A stretch of 64,000 nucleotides of DNA from Nannochloris sp. 'desiccata' (lineage: Eukaryota > Chlorophyta > Trebouxiophyceae > Chlorellales > Chlorellaceae): the NCBI GenBank assembly GCA_019044685.2, contig JAGTXX020000006.1, positions 1 through 64,000 on the forward strand. The letters run 5' to 3'. Shown in pieces: positions 19,456-28,772 of this stretch. Position 1 is the first letter of the stretch, and the number at the start of each line of letters is the position of its first letter. Below the pieces are notes generated by a model. That model was not told where the DNA came from, searched no databases, and saw nothing but the letters and a program-made list of their open reading frames with translations. Position numbers and translations under genes: made by a program.

Positions 19456-19680
19456 TGTAAAGAGCAGCCTTGTGAGCTGAACTTCACCAAGTGCAAGTCA
19501 ACTTCAAGTAGGTGTTCTAGTAACTATTTACACGTATTCTAGTAGTAACAAGCGAAAATCAAGCAATCAAGTCCCTGTGCAAGTCACCCATTGGGTGTTC
19601 AAGTAGTATTGAAAGCGGTACAAAATGCATGCTGCAAAGGATAGCTTCTTTTTAACTACCCTGGCTGCAGTATCGTCACA
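19456..19680 (-). repeat. LTR of element A (its 5' LTR)
   Basis: 225 bp, identical by eye to 1410-1634. It is followed by GTAAG (19681-19685), the target duplication in LINE1. Confidence 0.95.
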
Positions 19681-20762
19681 GTAAGGAAGAGCACTGCTAG
19701 CTGCATTGTTCTTGCAGAAACCGGCCGCTGGCCCTTGGCTTTCCGTTGGGTCAAAAGGATAGCTAGATTCTATAATGGACTAGTCAAAGCACCAGCTGAT
19801 AGCATTTTAAAACGTGCTTTCATTGCTAATTGCCAATTGACATCAAACCCAGCTGAAGGCAGTGCCAAATGTATGGCTGAGCAGTCTTGGGCAGCACAGC
19901 TGCAGCGTGCTTTTAAGAAATTTGAAGTGCAACTACCTCTGGAGGAGCCTATCGAACTAAATGTGAATGATGTTTGCATCAAGTGGAAGGAATTCTACTT
20001 GAATAGAGTGCGGACAGAGACTGGAACTAAAATTAAAAAATATGTTCATGAAGTCAGAAATGGGCTGCCGGAGTACGAAGCCGCTCCTTACTTGGGAGTG
20101 TCTGCGGTCAGTGACAGGCGAGCAATGACACAAGCAATGACTGGATCTCATTTTCTGATGGAAGAAGTAGGGAGATGGAATCAGTTGGCAAAAGAAGACA
20201 GAGTATGCAAACAATGTGCTGAAAAAGAAGTTTAAACCGTCGAGACGGCCGAACATTTGTTTTTCCACTGTCCTAGTTATGATGATATTAGGGCAGATTT
20301 TCCTTGTTTAGACTTCACACTAACTAATTTACACGAGTTCTCAATGCAGCAGCCAACCCAAATTACCAGGTTTGGCAAGAAATGTTTTGAACTGCATCAA
20401 GAACTCAACCCGCTGTCGAGGCGGTAGTATCGTTTTCATCAAATCCTTTTTCTATTTGAACCCATAATTCAAGGGTGATTACTAGACCATTGTGGTCTAT
20501 TTGTTTTGTTTTGACTAATTTTATAGATGATTTAGTGATGTGGAAGCTGTGTGGTGGGTAGCTTCTAGGGGTTCTCAATTAACGGAGCGGTTTCTTCCTC
20601 TTTTTAGCTTCATTTTCTCTGCCCTTTTCCCCCTTGATGAAGCCAAAGAAACTTGCATACCTCCGTAGCAGAATTTGAGAGGTTGTACTGCTAGAGCCCT
20701 GAGTGATAAAATGATATGAAATCATGAGAGATCACTTATGTAACAAGTTCAAGTTCAAGTAG
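19681..20762 (+). pseudogene. LINE1, 3' portion: RT C-terminus and 3' tail
   Basis: After the GTAAG duplication the LINE1 frame resumes (RKSTASCIVLAE...) and matches LINE2 from about 23590. It stops prematurely at TAA 20233-20235, where LINE2 reads through (KEMNTVETVEH). The lost tail, still recognisable to about 20427, contains the HX4C half of the zinc finger. The 3' untranslated part has TGTAA at 20739-20743 followed by a short repeat tail (CAAGTT units) to about 20760, where LINE2 starts. Confidence 0.88.
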
Positions 20763-23700
20763 GAAAGGTGGGATCAGGTGGAAATTGGTAAAGTAAAGTT
20801 AGTGCTTCAGAACATTCGTGGACAACTGATGCGAGAAGCGCTGAACCTTGAGATTGAAGACGATATAGATATTATTATGTTGAATGAAATTTGGCTGCAC
20901 GACGTGGAAGAGTTGCCGTATATTCCTGGTTTTAAGCTTTCTTATGGAGCAGCAAGACCTATTACAGCAAGGGCAACGGGATACGGTGGTGCAGCTATAT
21001 ATATTAAACAAGAAAACTTTGGAAAAATCGACGTTTGGAGAGTGAGAGAGAGTGATGGAGTAATATGGATCAAGTGCCAAAAATCAGAGCGGGCGCCGGT
21101 GCAGTTTTTCTGCTGTTGCTATGCAGCTCCTGATAATACTCCAGGATGCCCCCAAAATATAGATGACTGGTTTGAAGAACTAGAAAACGAGATATCTATA
21201 GCGAGAGGATTGGGAGAAGTGCTTGTTGCTGGGGATTTTAATGCCCACATAGGCACAGAACCTGATTTTGACCGCCTTTGTGCTGCCGGCACTGATAGGG
21301 GATCTGGAGTTGACAGGCTGATAATGGAGGAGGATATGGTACATGCATGCTGCCCAAGGACCAGTGTAGATGCATCAGTTAATTCTAGAGGGAAGAAGCT
21401 ACTGCAGCTGTGTGATTTTACTGGACTGTATGTCGTCAACGGCAGAGTAGCAGGGGACATTCCCGCTGCTGCTACTTGCTTGACTAATTCAAAAAGTAAG
21501 GAACCCACATCAGTGATTGACCTATTTTTAGCATGTCCAAAGGTTTTTATTAAAACTGAGTCTCTAAAAGTTGGTGGAAAACTTGCTCAAGGAGCAGATC
21601 ACTTGGCAGTGACGGTGACGATAAATGAATTCATGTCAATGTCTGAACTGATGGAAGGAGAATACGAAGCTGATGATGTTGAGCTTAGCATTTCTAATTC
21701 TACACCCTCTTTCAATATTGGAGATGAGTTTATTATCGACCCAAAGCTGCTGCCTGCCTTTAAAGCAGAATTACAAGCAGCAGCACCTCTGCTAGAACAA
21801 ATTTGCGTTGCAGCGAACGATACTGCTGAATCTAAAAATGCAAATATGCTGAACACGGCAGAGGCAGATCTTAGGAAAGTGTTATCTAATGCATGTGTAG
21901 CTGCCGGAATGAAAATAAAAGGAGCTGCACCCGATAAAGATCGTTGGGCAAGAAAAATGAATAAAATACCGCCAGCGCTAAAACTTCAGCAAAAGCAAGC
22001 AAGATCAACCCATAGGAGAGCTGTGAGAGAATGTGATGTAGAAGCAATCGTGACAAATCGTAATAACGTCAAGAGATCGCATCGTAATATACGAAAAGCG
22101 AGAAGATCACTTGGAGCGAAACGCCTCGAGCGTCTACTCAAATTTGATCCTAAAGAGTTTTATCAAAAGTATAGAAGACCCCCTTCTCCAACTTTGGTAT
22201 CACAAAGTGATTTGAGCAATCATTTTGAACAGCTACTAGGTGCTGAACCACCTGATCTGCCTGTACCTCCAATTGTGCCTGGCACCGTCCCGCCTCCGGA
22301 GAGTATAGAAGGGCTGCTACAAACTCCTTTTTCAATGGAAGAGATGTTAGCAGCACTCAAGAAGGTCAGGAATGGTGCTGCCATGCTTGGTATCCTCAAA
22401 CCTCAGCTTTTAAAATCTGCAATTGCTGAAATAGGTCCAACACTGTTGGAGCTGTTAAATGCATCGGTGGCCGTAGGGAAGCTTCCCACTGCATGGGCTT
22501 TGAGCGCCATCACAGCGATACCCAAAGCTGGCAGTGATACTAGAACTTGTGATGGGTATCGTGGAATAGCAGTAGGCACTTTGGCTGCCAAGCTGCATGG
22601 TTCTATGCTTGACATCAGAACGAGCTGCTGGGCGGAAGCGTCGGAGCTGCGAGCAGAGGGTCAATTTGGTTTTAGAAGAGGCAAAGGAACTGCCTCAGCC
22701 TCATTTATACTACGTGCTCTAACGGACAGAGTAAAGGCCCAGAAAGGTGGTAGGCTGTACACATGTTTTGTTGATTTTAAGAAAGCATACGATTCAGTTC
22801 CCCGCCACTTGCTTTGGGCTAAACTTGAGCGTAGAGGAGTGACTGGCTGGGTCTTAAATGCCATAAAAGCCATGTATGCTGATGTTCCTATGTGTGTGAA
22901 GTCATCTACGGGTCTAGGAAGGACATTTCAATCTAAATTGGGAGTGAAGCAGGGTTGCCCGCTGAGCCCACTTTTATTTGGTCTTTACTTGGATGACTGG
23001 GATGATGAGCTGAGAGCTGCTGCTGGAGCAAATAATAGTGAATCGACTGAGTTTGATTTTCCTACCTTGAATAATATGCCTCTTCGCAGCCTTATGTATG
23101 CTGATGATTTGGTTCAGGCGGCAACGTCGATGCCAGGTCTCCGCAAGCAAATGGCACTGCTGGAAGATTTTTCTGCTCGGTGGGGACTCACTGTTAATGC
23201 TTCTAAGACTAAATTAATGCTATTTAGCGGAATACGGTCTATAAAAGAAGAAAAGGCAGCTGTGCTGTATGTCGATGGCGAGACGGTGGAAGTAGTCGAA
23301 CAATTCAAATATTTAGGGACTATTTTCCACTGCTCTAATGCTTTATCTAGGTATGCTGTACCCGCCAGAGCTCTATCCGGCCGTAAAGCATACCATGCTA
23401 CCAGGAGAAGACTGGAAGAATTAGAACTTAAAGGTGTAGATACCAATTTCAGACTTTTTGATGTGATGGTTGAACCTGTGCTTGGCTATGGAGCTGAAGT
23501 TTGGGCTCCTGAACTACTATGTCAGGATCCATTAAAAAATAGCTGCGAGCGCGTTCATCTACAAGCTCTTAAATGGCTGTTTGGAGTTCGAAAAAGTGCT
23601 GCTAGTTGTATCGTCCTTGCGGAAGCGGGCCGGTGGCCATTGGCTTTGCGTTGGGTTAAAAGACTAACTCGATTTTACAATGGACTCGTAAAAGCACCAT

Positions 23701-24368
23701 CTAATAGCATCTTAAAGAATGCTTTTATAGATAATTGCCAGCTTAAAGCAAATCCATTACCTGGCAGCATCCCATCAGTAGCACAGCGGTGCTGGGCGGC
23801 ACAGCTGCAACGAGCTTTCAGTCTTTTTGGAGTAGTGATTTCTTTAGAAGAACCCTGTGAACTACATGTGAATCAAGTGTGTAGAAGATGGAAACAATGG
23901 TATCTCAGCGAGATCCAAAATGTTGACGAATCTAGGACTAAAATTTACAAGTATGTTCATGAAATCAGAAATGGGTTGCCTGAAAAAGAATATTGTGCTG
24001 CTGCTTGCCTTACAATTCCTGGCTTCAGGAGTAGACAGCGACTATTACAGCTGAGAATGGGCTCACACTGGCTGAAGGAGGAAACAGGTCGATGGACTCA
24101 CATTAAAAGGGAAGAGAGGGAATGCAAACAGTGTGCTGGTAAAGAAATGAATACTGTCGAGACGGTCGAACATATGGTTTTTAAGTGCCCTAATTATGAT
24201 GACATTAGGGCAGATTTTTCTTGTTTAGATTTTAGTAATAATAACTTAAATGAGTTCTTAGAGCAGCAACAAACACAGCTTGGCAGTTTTGTCAAGAAGT
24301 GTGAGGAGCAACACCGAGTACTTAACCCACCGCCACCACGACGGCACCGGAGGCGGCGGGCTTCATGA
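20763..24368 (+). CDS. LINE2: non-LTR retrotransposon polyprotein (endonuclease-RT), about 1,201 codons
   Basis: It is continuously open from 20763; there is no ATG at the head of the domain, and the first in-frame near-cognate is GTG 20778. N-terminal apurinic-type endonuclease: LQNIRG, LNEIWL, AGDFNAHIG (residues about 10-160), and DHLAVTVTI near 280. Reverse transcriptase at about 560-830 has FVDFKKAYDS, KQGCPLSPLLFGLYLDD and catalytic LMYADDL (about 772). A C-terminal zinc finger lies at CKQC...EHMVFKC (about 1115-1137). EN plus RT with no separate ORF1 visible identifies a LINE; the clade is uncertain. The missing ATG and the start flush against the LINE1 tail suggest a slight 5' truncation. 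Confidence 0.88.
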   Translation, partial: ERWDQVEIGKVKLVLQNIRGQLMREALNLEIEDDIDIIMLNEIWLHDVEELPYIPGFKLSYGAARPITARATGYGGAAIYIKQENFGKIDVWRVRESDGVIWIKCQKSERAPVQFFCCCYAAPDNTPGCPQNIDDWFEELENEISIARGLGEVLVAGDFNAHIGTEPDFDRLCAAGTDRGSGVDRLIMEEDMVHACCPRTSVDASVNSRGKKLLQLCDFTGLYVVNGRVAGDIPAAATCLTNSKSKEPTSVIDLFLACPKVFIKTESLKVGGKLAQGADHLAVTVTINEFMSMSELMEGEYEADDVELSISNSTPSFNIGDEFIIDPKLLPAFKAELQAAAPLLEQICVAANDTAESKNANMLNTAEADLRKVLSNACVAAGMKIKGAAPDKDRWARKMNKIPPALKLQQKQARSTHRRAVRECDVEAIVTNRNNVKRSHRNIRKARRSLGAKRLERLLKFDPKEFYQKYRRPPSPTLVSQSDLSNHFEQLLGAEPPDLPVPPIVPGTVPPPESIEGLLQTPFSMEEMLAALKKVRNGAAMLGILKPQLLKSAIAEIGPTLLELLNASVAVGKLPTAWALSAITAIPKAGSDTRTCDGYRGIAVGTLAAKLHGSMLDIRTSCWAEASELRAEGQFGFRRGKGTASASFILRALTDRVKAQKGGRLYTCFVDFKKAYDSVPRHLLWAKLERRGVTGWVLNAIKAMYADVPMCVKSSTGLGRTFQSKLGVKQGCPLSPLLFGLYLDDWDDELRAAAGANNSESTEFDFPTLNNMPLRSLMYADDLVQAATSMPGLRKQMALLEDFSARWGLTVNASKTKLMLFSGIRSIKEEKAAVLYVDGETVEVVEQFKYLGTIFHCSNALSRYAVPARALSGRKAYHATRRRLEELELKGVDTNFRLFDVMVEPVLGYGAEVWAPELLCQDPLKNSCERVHLQALKWLFGVRKSAASCIVLAEAGRWPLALRWVKRLTRFYNGLVKAPSNSILKNAFIDNCQLKANPLPGSIPSVAQRCWAAQLQRAFSLFGVVISLEEPCELHVNQVCRRWKQWYLSEIQNVDESRTKIYKYVHEIRNGLPEKEYCAAACLTIPGFRSRQRLLQLRMGSHWLKEETGRWTHIKREERECKQCAGKEMNTVETVEHMVFKCPNYDDIRADFSCLDFSNNNLNEFLEQQQTQLGSFVKKCEEQHRVLNPPPPRRHRRRRAS

Positions 24369-24682
24369 ATTTACCTTTTTCTATCTGATCCCATTACCCC
24401 ATGGTGGATGATCTGCAATGTACAAAGATTTTTTTATGTTTATTAAAGTTGATGATGATTTTTGTGAAGGGAGCTGGATGGAAGCTCCTAGGGGTTCAAC
24501 TTACCGGAACGAGTCCCGCCTCCTTTTAGCTTTAGTTTTTCTTTTTGTTTTTATGAAGCCATGGGGCTCGTATACCTCCTAGTAGACTTTGAGAGGATGC
24601 TCTACTGAACCCTGAGTGATGACGCGATATTTTGTTGCTAGAGATCACTTTAATGTAACAGTTTCAGTTTCAGTTTCGGTGG
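24369..24682 (+). other. LINE2 3' untranslated region and tail
   Basis: This is homologous to the LINE1 and LINE3 tails. It contains the block ATGAAGCC...CTCGTATACCTCC and TGTAA (24654-24658), and ends in GTTTCA repeats rather than poly(A). The exact end is uncertain by about 10 nt. Confidence 0.75.
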
Positions 24683-24694
24683 GGCAGGTCGCCA

Positions 24695-27600
24695 ATGAGC
24701 GCTGCTGCTCCGCTTTACAGCGCAGCCAGCAGGCGTTGTGAAGTGACTTGGAGTTGGTTTTCTGAAGCCAACCAAGCTGGGCTGGATCCAAAAATGGATC
24801 AAAAGATGGAGTTTAATACGCAACTGAATGTGTCGGAATTAAATACTTATTCCGTTGTTGCTGAGCCAACAGTCGGCTGGAGTTCTGAGCCAACTTTTGC
24901 CGCTGTGAAGGACGATGCTGTTCCGCTGACCACTGTTTATAATGCTGTGCTGAATAAGAAGAATGTTCGTGTTCTTATTGATAATGGATCAAGTTTCAAT
25001 ATTGTCTCTGAGTCTTTTGTCAGAAAGAACGAATGGCAAACGAACGCTGCTGCTGCTGTAAATGTCACTCTAGCTGATGGCCGTCGCCACAGCGGTGACC
25101 GAGTGTTGAGAAATTCTAAGTTGAAGTTGGGCTGTGTTAATGATACGCTGAATCTACGAGTCTACCCCGTGCAAAACTATGATGTCATTCTAGGGGTACC
25201 GTGGTTGATTAAAATGAAGGCTAATATCGACTTTAGCTCAGGTGATTTAGTCGTGCTGAAAAATGGTAGAGTGAAGAAAATTAAATCGGCAACTACCGTC
25301 GCTAAAGAAAGTAATGCTGGGCGCCGCCCAGACTGGCTGCTGAGTAAGAAAAGTTTTAAAAAGCTTCTGAAACGTACTGATGAGCTGGAAAGGCACAATA
25401 CACACTCTGTGTGTTATATGATTGAAGGAGAACATATAGAGGGACTGCTGCTTGCTGAGAAGGATTTAGGGTTTTCTATGCAAACCCCAAATAGACCTGC
25501 TGGTGTTGCTGTTACTGCTGACAACTACGCTACCGCTACTACTGCTGATAATGATGTGTCTAAGAAGATAGAAAGACTTCTTTCTGATTATGCTGATCTA
25601 TTCCCTACTAGTTCCCCTGGGCTGCCACCTGAAAGAGGTATTGTGCATGAAATTAAGCTGAAGCAAGGCACAGCGCCTGTGCATCGAACGCCTTATCGAA
25701 TGTCAGTAGCTCAAGAAGATGAGCTCCGTAAACGGCTGAAGGAGCTTCTGGACTTAGGTTTGATCCGTCATTCTAAGTCGCCTTGGGCTTCCCCTGTGTT
25801 GTTTGTGCCTAAGAAAGATGGTTCTCTACGCTTTTGTGTTGATTACCGAGGTTTGAATAAAGTCACTGTCCGAGACGAGCATTCTCTGCCAATAGTTGAA
25901 GATCAGATCCGCAGATTGACTGGTGCTAAAGTGTTTTCTAAAGTTGATTGTTTTAATGGTTTCTACCAAATTGCTATGGCTGCTGCTGATGTTGAGAAGA
26001 CAGCGTTTACTACACCCTATGGCCTCTTCGAATTTTTAGTAATGCCGTTCGGTCTAAACAACGCTCCCGCTACTTTTAGTAGGCTGATGATGAATATCTT
26101 TCAAGATTATATCAATGATTTCGTGCTGGTGTATATGGATGATATCTTAATCTTTTCTAAGGATGAAGCAGAGCATGAAACACATCTTAAGCTGGTGCTG
26201 GATAGGTTGAGAGAAAAAGGTTTAGTGGCTAAAAAGTCAAAATGTTCTTTCTTTAAAACTGATATTGACTATTTGGGCTTTGTAGTCTCTGCTGATGGTG
26301 TTAAGATGGCTGCTGATAAAGTTCAAGCTGTTTTAGAGTGGCCTACGCCCTCAAATGCTAGTGAAGTACGTGGTTTCCTTGGATTGTCTGGGTTTTACAG
26401 AAACTTTATCAGGAACTACGCTCACATCGTTGCTCCGCTGAATGAGTTGACTAAGAAGAATATGGTGTACATCTGGACACCCCTGCATGCTGAACGTTTT
26501 GATGAGTTAAAACGAGCTGTTACTACCGCTCCTGTACTTCAAGTATACGATCCCACCCAGCAATGTGTTGTCTGCACTGATGCATCAAACATTGCTGTCG
26601 GTGCCGTTTTGATGCAGGCTGCTAGTGATGGTTCAGGTGCTGCGCCGAAGCCTGTCGCTTTCTTTTCTAGGAAGTTACGTGGTGCTGAGTTAAATTATGA
26701 TGCTAGAACTAAAGAGTTCTTAGCTATCAAACTGACTGCTCACAAATGGAGACACTATTTGAATAATGGTGAAACACCAATATTTTTCACCGACCACGAA
26801 AGTTTACAGTACCTAAATACTAGCACTGAGTTGAGTCCTAAATTTATGCGCTGGTTTAGTAGTATCACTAGTTGGCTTGGTGGTCCACCTACTATCCGTT
26901 ACAAGCCTGGAAAATTAAATGTTGTAGCAGATGCATTGAGCCGTCGCCCCGATCATTCACACTGTTTGTACGCTTTGTCGCTGGTTGTGCCAGCCGATGA
27001 ATTGATGCAGCAGATCAGAGATGGGTTAAAGGTTGATGAACTTGCTTTAGCTGAAGCTGAGAAGATTGCTAATAAGATAGATTCCAAATATTTTTGGGAA
27101 AATGAGTTGCTGTATCGTTTTGTAAATAACCGCCTGCAGCTATATGTGCCAAAGGTTGGAAATTTACGCGAATTAATTATTTCTGAGATGCATGATCTAC
27201 CTATAGTTGGACACCAAGGTTGGAATCGCACCTTGCGTCGCATTATAGATCAATTTGGGTGGCCTGGTATCTCTAAAGATGTCCAAGCATACGTTGAAGG
27301 CTGTAGCCAATGTGGGAGAAGCAAGCCCCGCTCCCGCTTCCCCGCTGGCTTGTTGCAACCGCTGGAGCTCCCCAATGAGCCTTGGGAGTCTGTTTCTATG
27401 GATTTTATTGTCAAGCTGCCTAAAACCAAGGAAGGTTTTGATGCTGTTATGGTTGTTGTTGATAGATTTTCTAAATATGTAGAATTTATTCCTACTTTTA
27501 CTACTGCTACTGCAGAGGAAACTGCATTTTTATTTTTCAAAGAAATTTTGTGCCGCTACGGCTGTCCTGCTTCTATTGTTTCTGATCGAGATTCTAAGTT

Positions 27601-28465
27601 TATTTCTTCTTTCTGGCAATCACTTTGGTCCTCTGTGGGTACTCGTTTGAAGATGTCTACTTCTTACCACCCCCAAACTGATGGCCAGACTGAGCGTGTT
27701 AATCGCGTCTTAGAAGAAATGCTCCGTTCTTTTTGTGTGCTGGAGCCAGAGACTTGGGTGAATTTTCTTCCCCAAGCTCGCTTTGCTTATAATACTGCTG
27801 TTACTAATTCAACGAAAATGTCCCCTTTTGAGGTTGTACATGGTCACTCTCCACGGTTACCTACTTCCTATGTCGCTGGAACCAGCAGTGCTGTTCCTGT
27901 TTCAGTGGAGCGGTTCCGAGAGCGCCATGAACAAACTATTTCACAAGTTACTAAGTTTCTTACAATCGCGCAAGATAAACAAACTTTATATGCTAACAAA
28001 AAACGTGTTGATGTTTCTTTTGATGTTGGTGATGAGGTTTTGTTGAACTCCAGAAATTTATCTCTGGACGGAACTAATCCTCCAAAGTTGAAACCGCTTT
28101 TTGTCGGTCCCTTTAAAATTTTGAAAAAAATTGGTCCTGTTGCTTACACGTTAGATATGCCTTCTTCTTTTCAAGGACATACTACCTTTCATGTTTCTGT
28201 TTTGAAAAAAGCGCCTAACACTGATGCTAGGTTTCCCTTGCGTGCTGCAACTTCTAAGCCGCCGCCGTTGTATTTTCAGCGTGGCGACGCTTTTTATGAA
28301 GTTGAAAAAATTATTTCTCATCGTGGCAAGCCGCCTAATCGGACGCTGCGTGTTAAATGGAAAGGGTATTCAACCCCTACTTGGGAACCTGAAGCTAATT
28401 TTTTGAATAATGAATTTTATATTAAATATTTCGCTGAGTTGACGCAACGTCGAGGACGACGTTGA
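24695..28465 (+). CDS. pol: Element C Pol: Ty3/gypsy chromovirus polyprotein, 1,256 aa, 5' part of element missing
   Basis: Domains in order: protease-like LIDNGSSFNIV (residues about 93-103); reverse transcriptase with LRFCVDYRGLN, FGLNNAPATFSRLM and VYMDDILIFS; RNase H CTDASNIAVGAVL; H2C2 finger (HDLPIVGHQG...CSQCG); integrase (MDFIVKLPKTKEG, VSDRDSKFIS, TDGQTERVNRVLEEM); and chromodomain (FYEVEKIISHRG, LRVKWKGYSTPTWEP) at the end. The protease motif is DNG instead of the usual DTG or DSG. No gag, leader or 5' LTR lies upstream; the LINE2 tail ends 12 nt before the ATG. The first 50 or so residues do not resemble pol and may be chance coding. Confidence 0.9.
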   Translation: MSAAAPLYSAASRRCEVTWSWFSEANQAGLDPKMDQKMEFNTQLNVSELNTYSVVAEPTVGWSSEPTFAAVKDDAVPLTTVYNAVLNKKNVRVLIDNGSSFNIVSESFVRKNEWQTNAAAAVNVTLADGRRHSGDRVLRNSKLKLGCVNDTLNLRVYPVQNYDVILGVPWLIKMKANIDFSSGDLVVLKNGRVKKIKSATTVAKESNAGRRPDWLLSKKSFKKLLKRTDELERHNTHSVCYMIEGEHIEGLLLAEKDLGFSMQTPNRPAGVAVTADNYATATTADNDVSKKIERLLSDYADLFPTSSPGLPPERGIVHEIKLKQGTAPVHRTPYRMSVAQEDELRKRLKELLDLGLIRHSKSPWASPVLFVPKKDGSLRFCVDYRGLNKVTVRDEHSLPIVEDQIRRLTGAKVFSKVDCFNGFYQIAMAAADVEKTAFTTPYGLFEFLVMPFGLNNAPATFSRLMMNIFQDYINDFVLVYMDDILIFSKDEAEHETHLKLVLDRLREKGLVAKKSKCSFFKTDIDYLGFVVSADGVKMAADKVQAVLEWPTPSNASEVRGFLGLSGFYRNFIRNYAHIVAPLNELTKKNMVYIWTPLHAERFDELKRAVTTAPVLQVYDPTQQCVVCTDASNIAVGAVLMQAASDGSGAAPKPVAFFSRKLRGAELNYDARTKEFLAIKLTAHKWRHYLNNGETPIFFTDHESLQYLNTSTELSPKFMRWFSSITSWLGGPPTIRYKPGKLNVVADALSRRPDHSHCLYALSLVVPADELMQQIRDGLKVDELALAEAEKIANKIDSKYFWENELLYRFVNNRLQLYVPKVGNLRELIISEMHDLPIVGHQGWNRTLRRIIDQFGWPGISKDVQAYVEGCSQCGRSKPRSRFPAGLLQPLELPNEPWESVSMDFIVKLPKTKEGFDAVMVVVDRFSKYVEFIPTFTTATAEETAFLFFKEILCRYGCPASIVSDRDSKFISSFWQSLWSSVGTRLKMSTSYHPQTDGQTERVNRVLEEMLRSFCVLEPETWVNFLPQARFAYNTAVTNSTKMSPFEVVHGHSPRLPTSYVAGTSSAVPVSVERFRERHEQTISQVTKFLTIAQDKQTLYANKKRVDVSFDVGDEVLLNSRNLSLDGTNPPKLKPLFVGPFKILKKIGPVAYTLDMPSSFQGHTTFHVSVLKKAPNTDARFPLRAATSKPPPLYFQRGDAFYEVEKIISHRGKPPNRTLRVKWKGYSTPTWEPEANFLNNEFYIKYFAELTQRRGRR

Positions 28466-28772
28466 CTTTTTAAACGGGGGGTGGTGTCACAGACTGACTC
28501 ACTCCTTTCTTCCTTGAGATTCCTTTAGATTCTCTTCTTGAATCCGATGCTGTTGATTGCTGAAGACTCTTTAATTGTTATCTAAAAGTGCTGTAACGTT
28601 GATTTGCTGAATAGAAAGTTGCTAGAAGAGTTAAACTCTAACAGTGCCACACTGCCGGGAGTGTTGCCACCATTACCAGCAGTATTTTTGATTGAAAGAG
28701 CTTTTTGATAGGCATTGATAGTTGCATGCAGTTGCTTTATATTGTACTGCGATGTCTTCTCATCTTGCTTAT
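28466..28772 (+). other. Element C polypurine tract and start of an unpaired 3' LTR
   Basis: AAACGGGGGGTGG (28472-28484) is followed by TGTCACAG (28485), the expected polypurine tract/LTR junction. With no second LTR copy the LTR end cannot be fixed; an ACA at about 28643 is one possibility. Nothing else is seen to 28772. Confidence 0.55.

Larger units (their letters stand above)
1410..19680 (-). mobile_element. LTR retrotransposon A (Ty3/gypsy chromovirus), carrying nested B1 and B2
   Basis: It is bounded by two 225-bp direct LTRs (1410-1634 and 19456-19680, identical as far as I can compare by eye) starting TGT and ending ACA, and flanked by the duplication GTAAG (1405-1409 and 19681-19685). 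Its genes lie on the minus strand: gag 18343-19299, then pol in three pieces (18370-18218, 11715-8429, 1927-1773). Without B1 and B2 it would be about 5.3 kb with open gag and pol frames, so it was probably competent when B inserted. A candidate primer site follows the 5' LTR (TGGCACCTAACG, minus strand 19452-19441). A purine tract precedes the 3' LTR (AGAGAGAGGGGGGAAGAA, minus strand about 1652-1635). Confidence 0.95.

Noticed and set aside
24695..24850. Element C residues 1-50 as a genuine Gag remnant
   Set aside because: No capsid or zinc knuckle features; it abuts the LINE2 tail and may be chance coding upstream of the protease.
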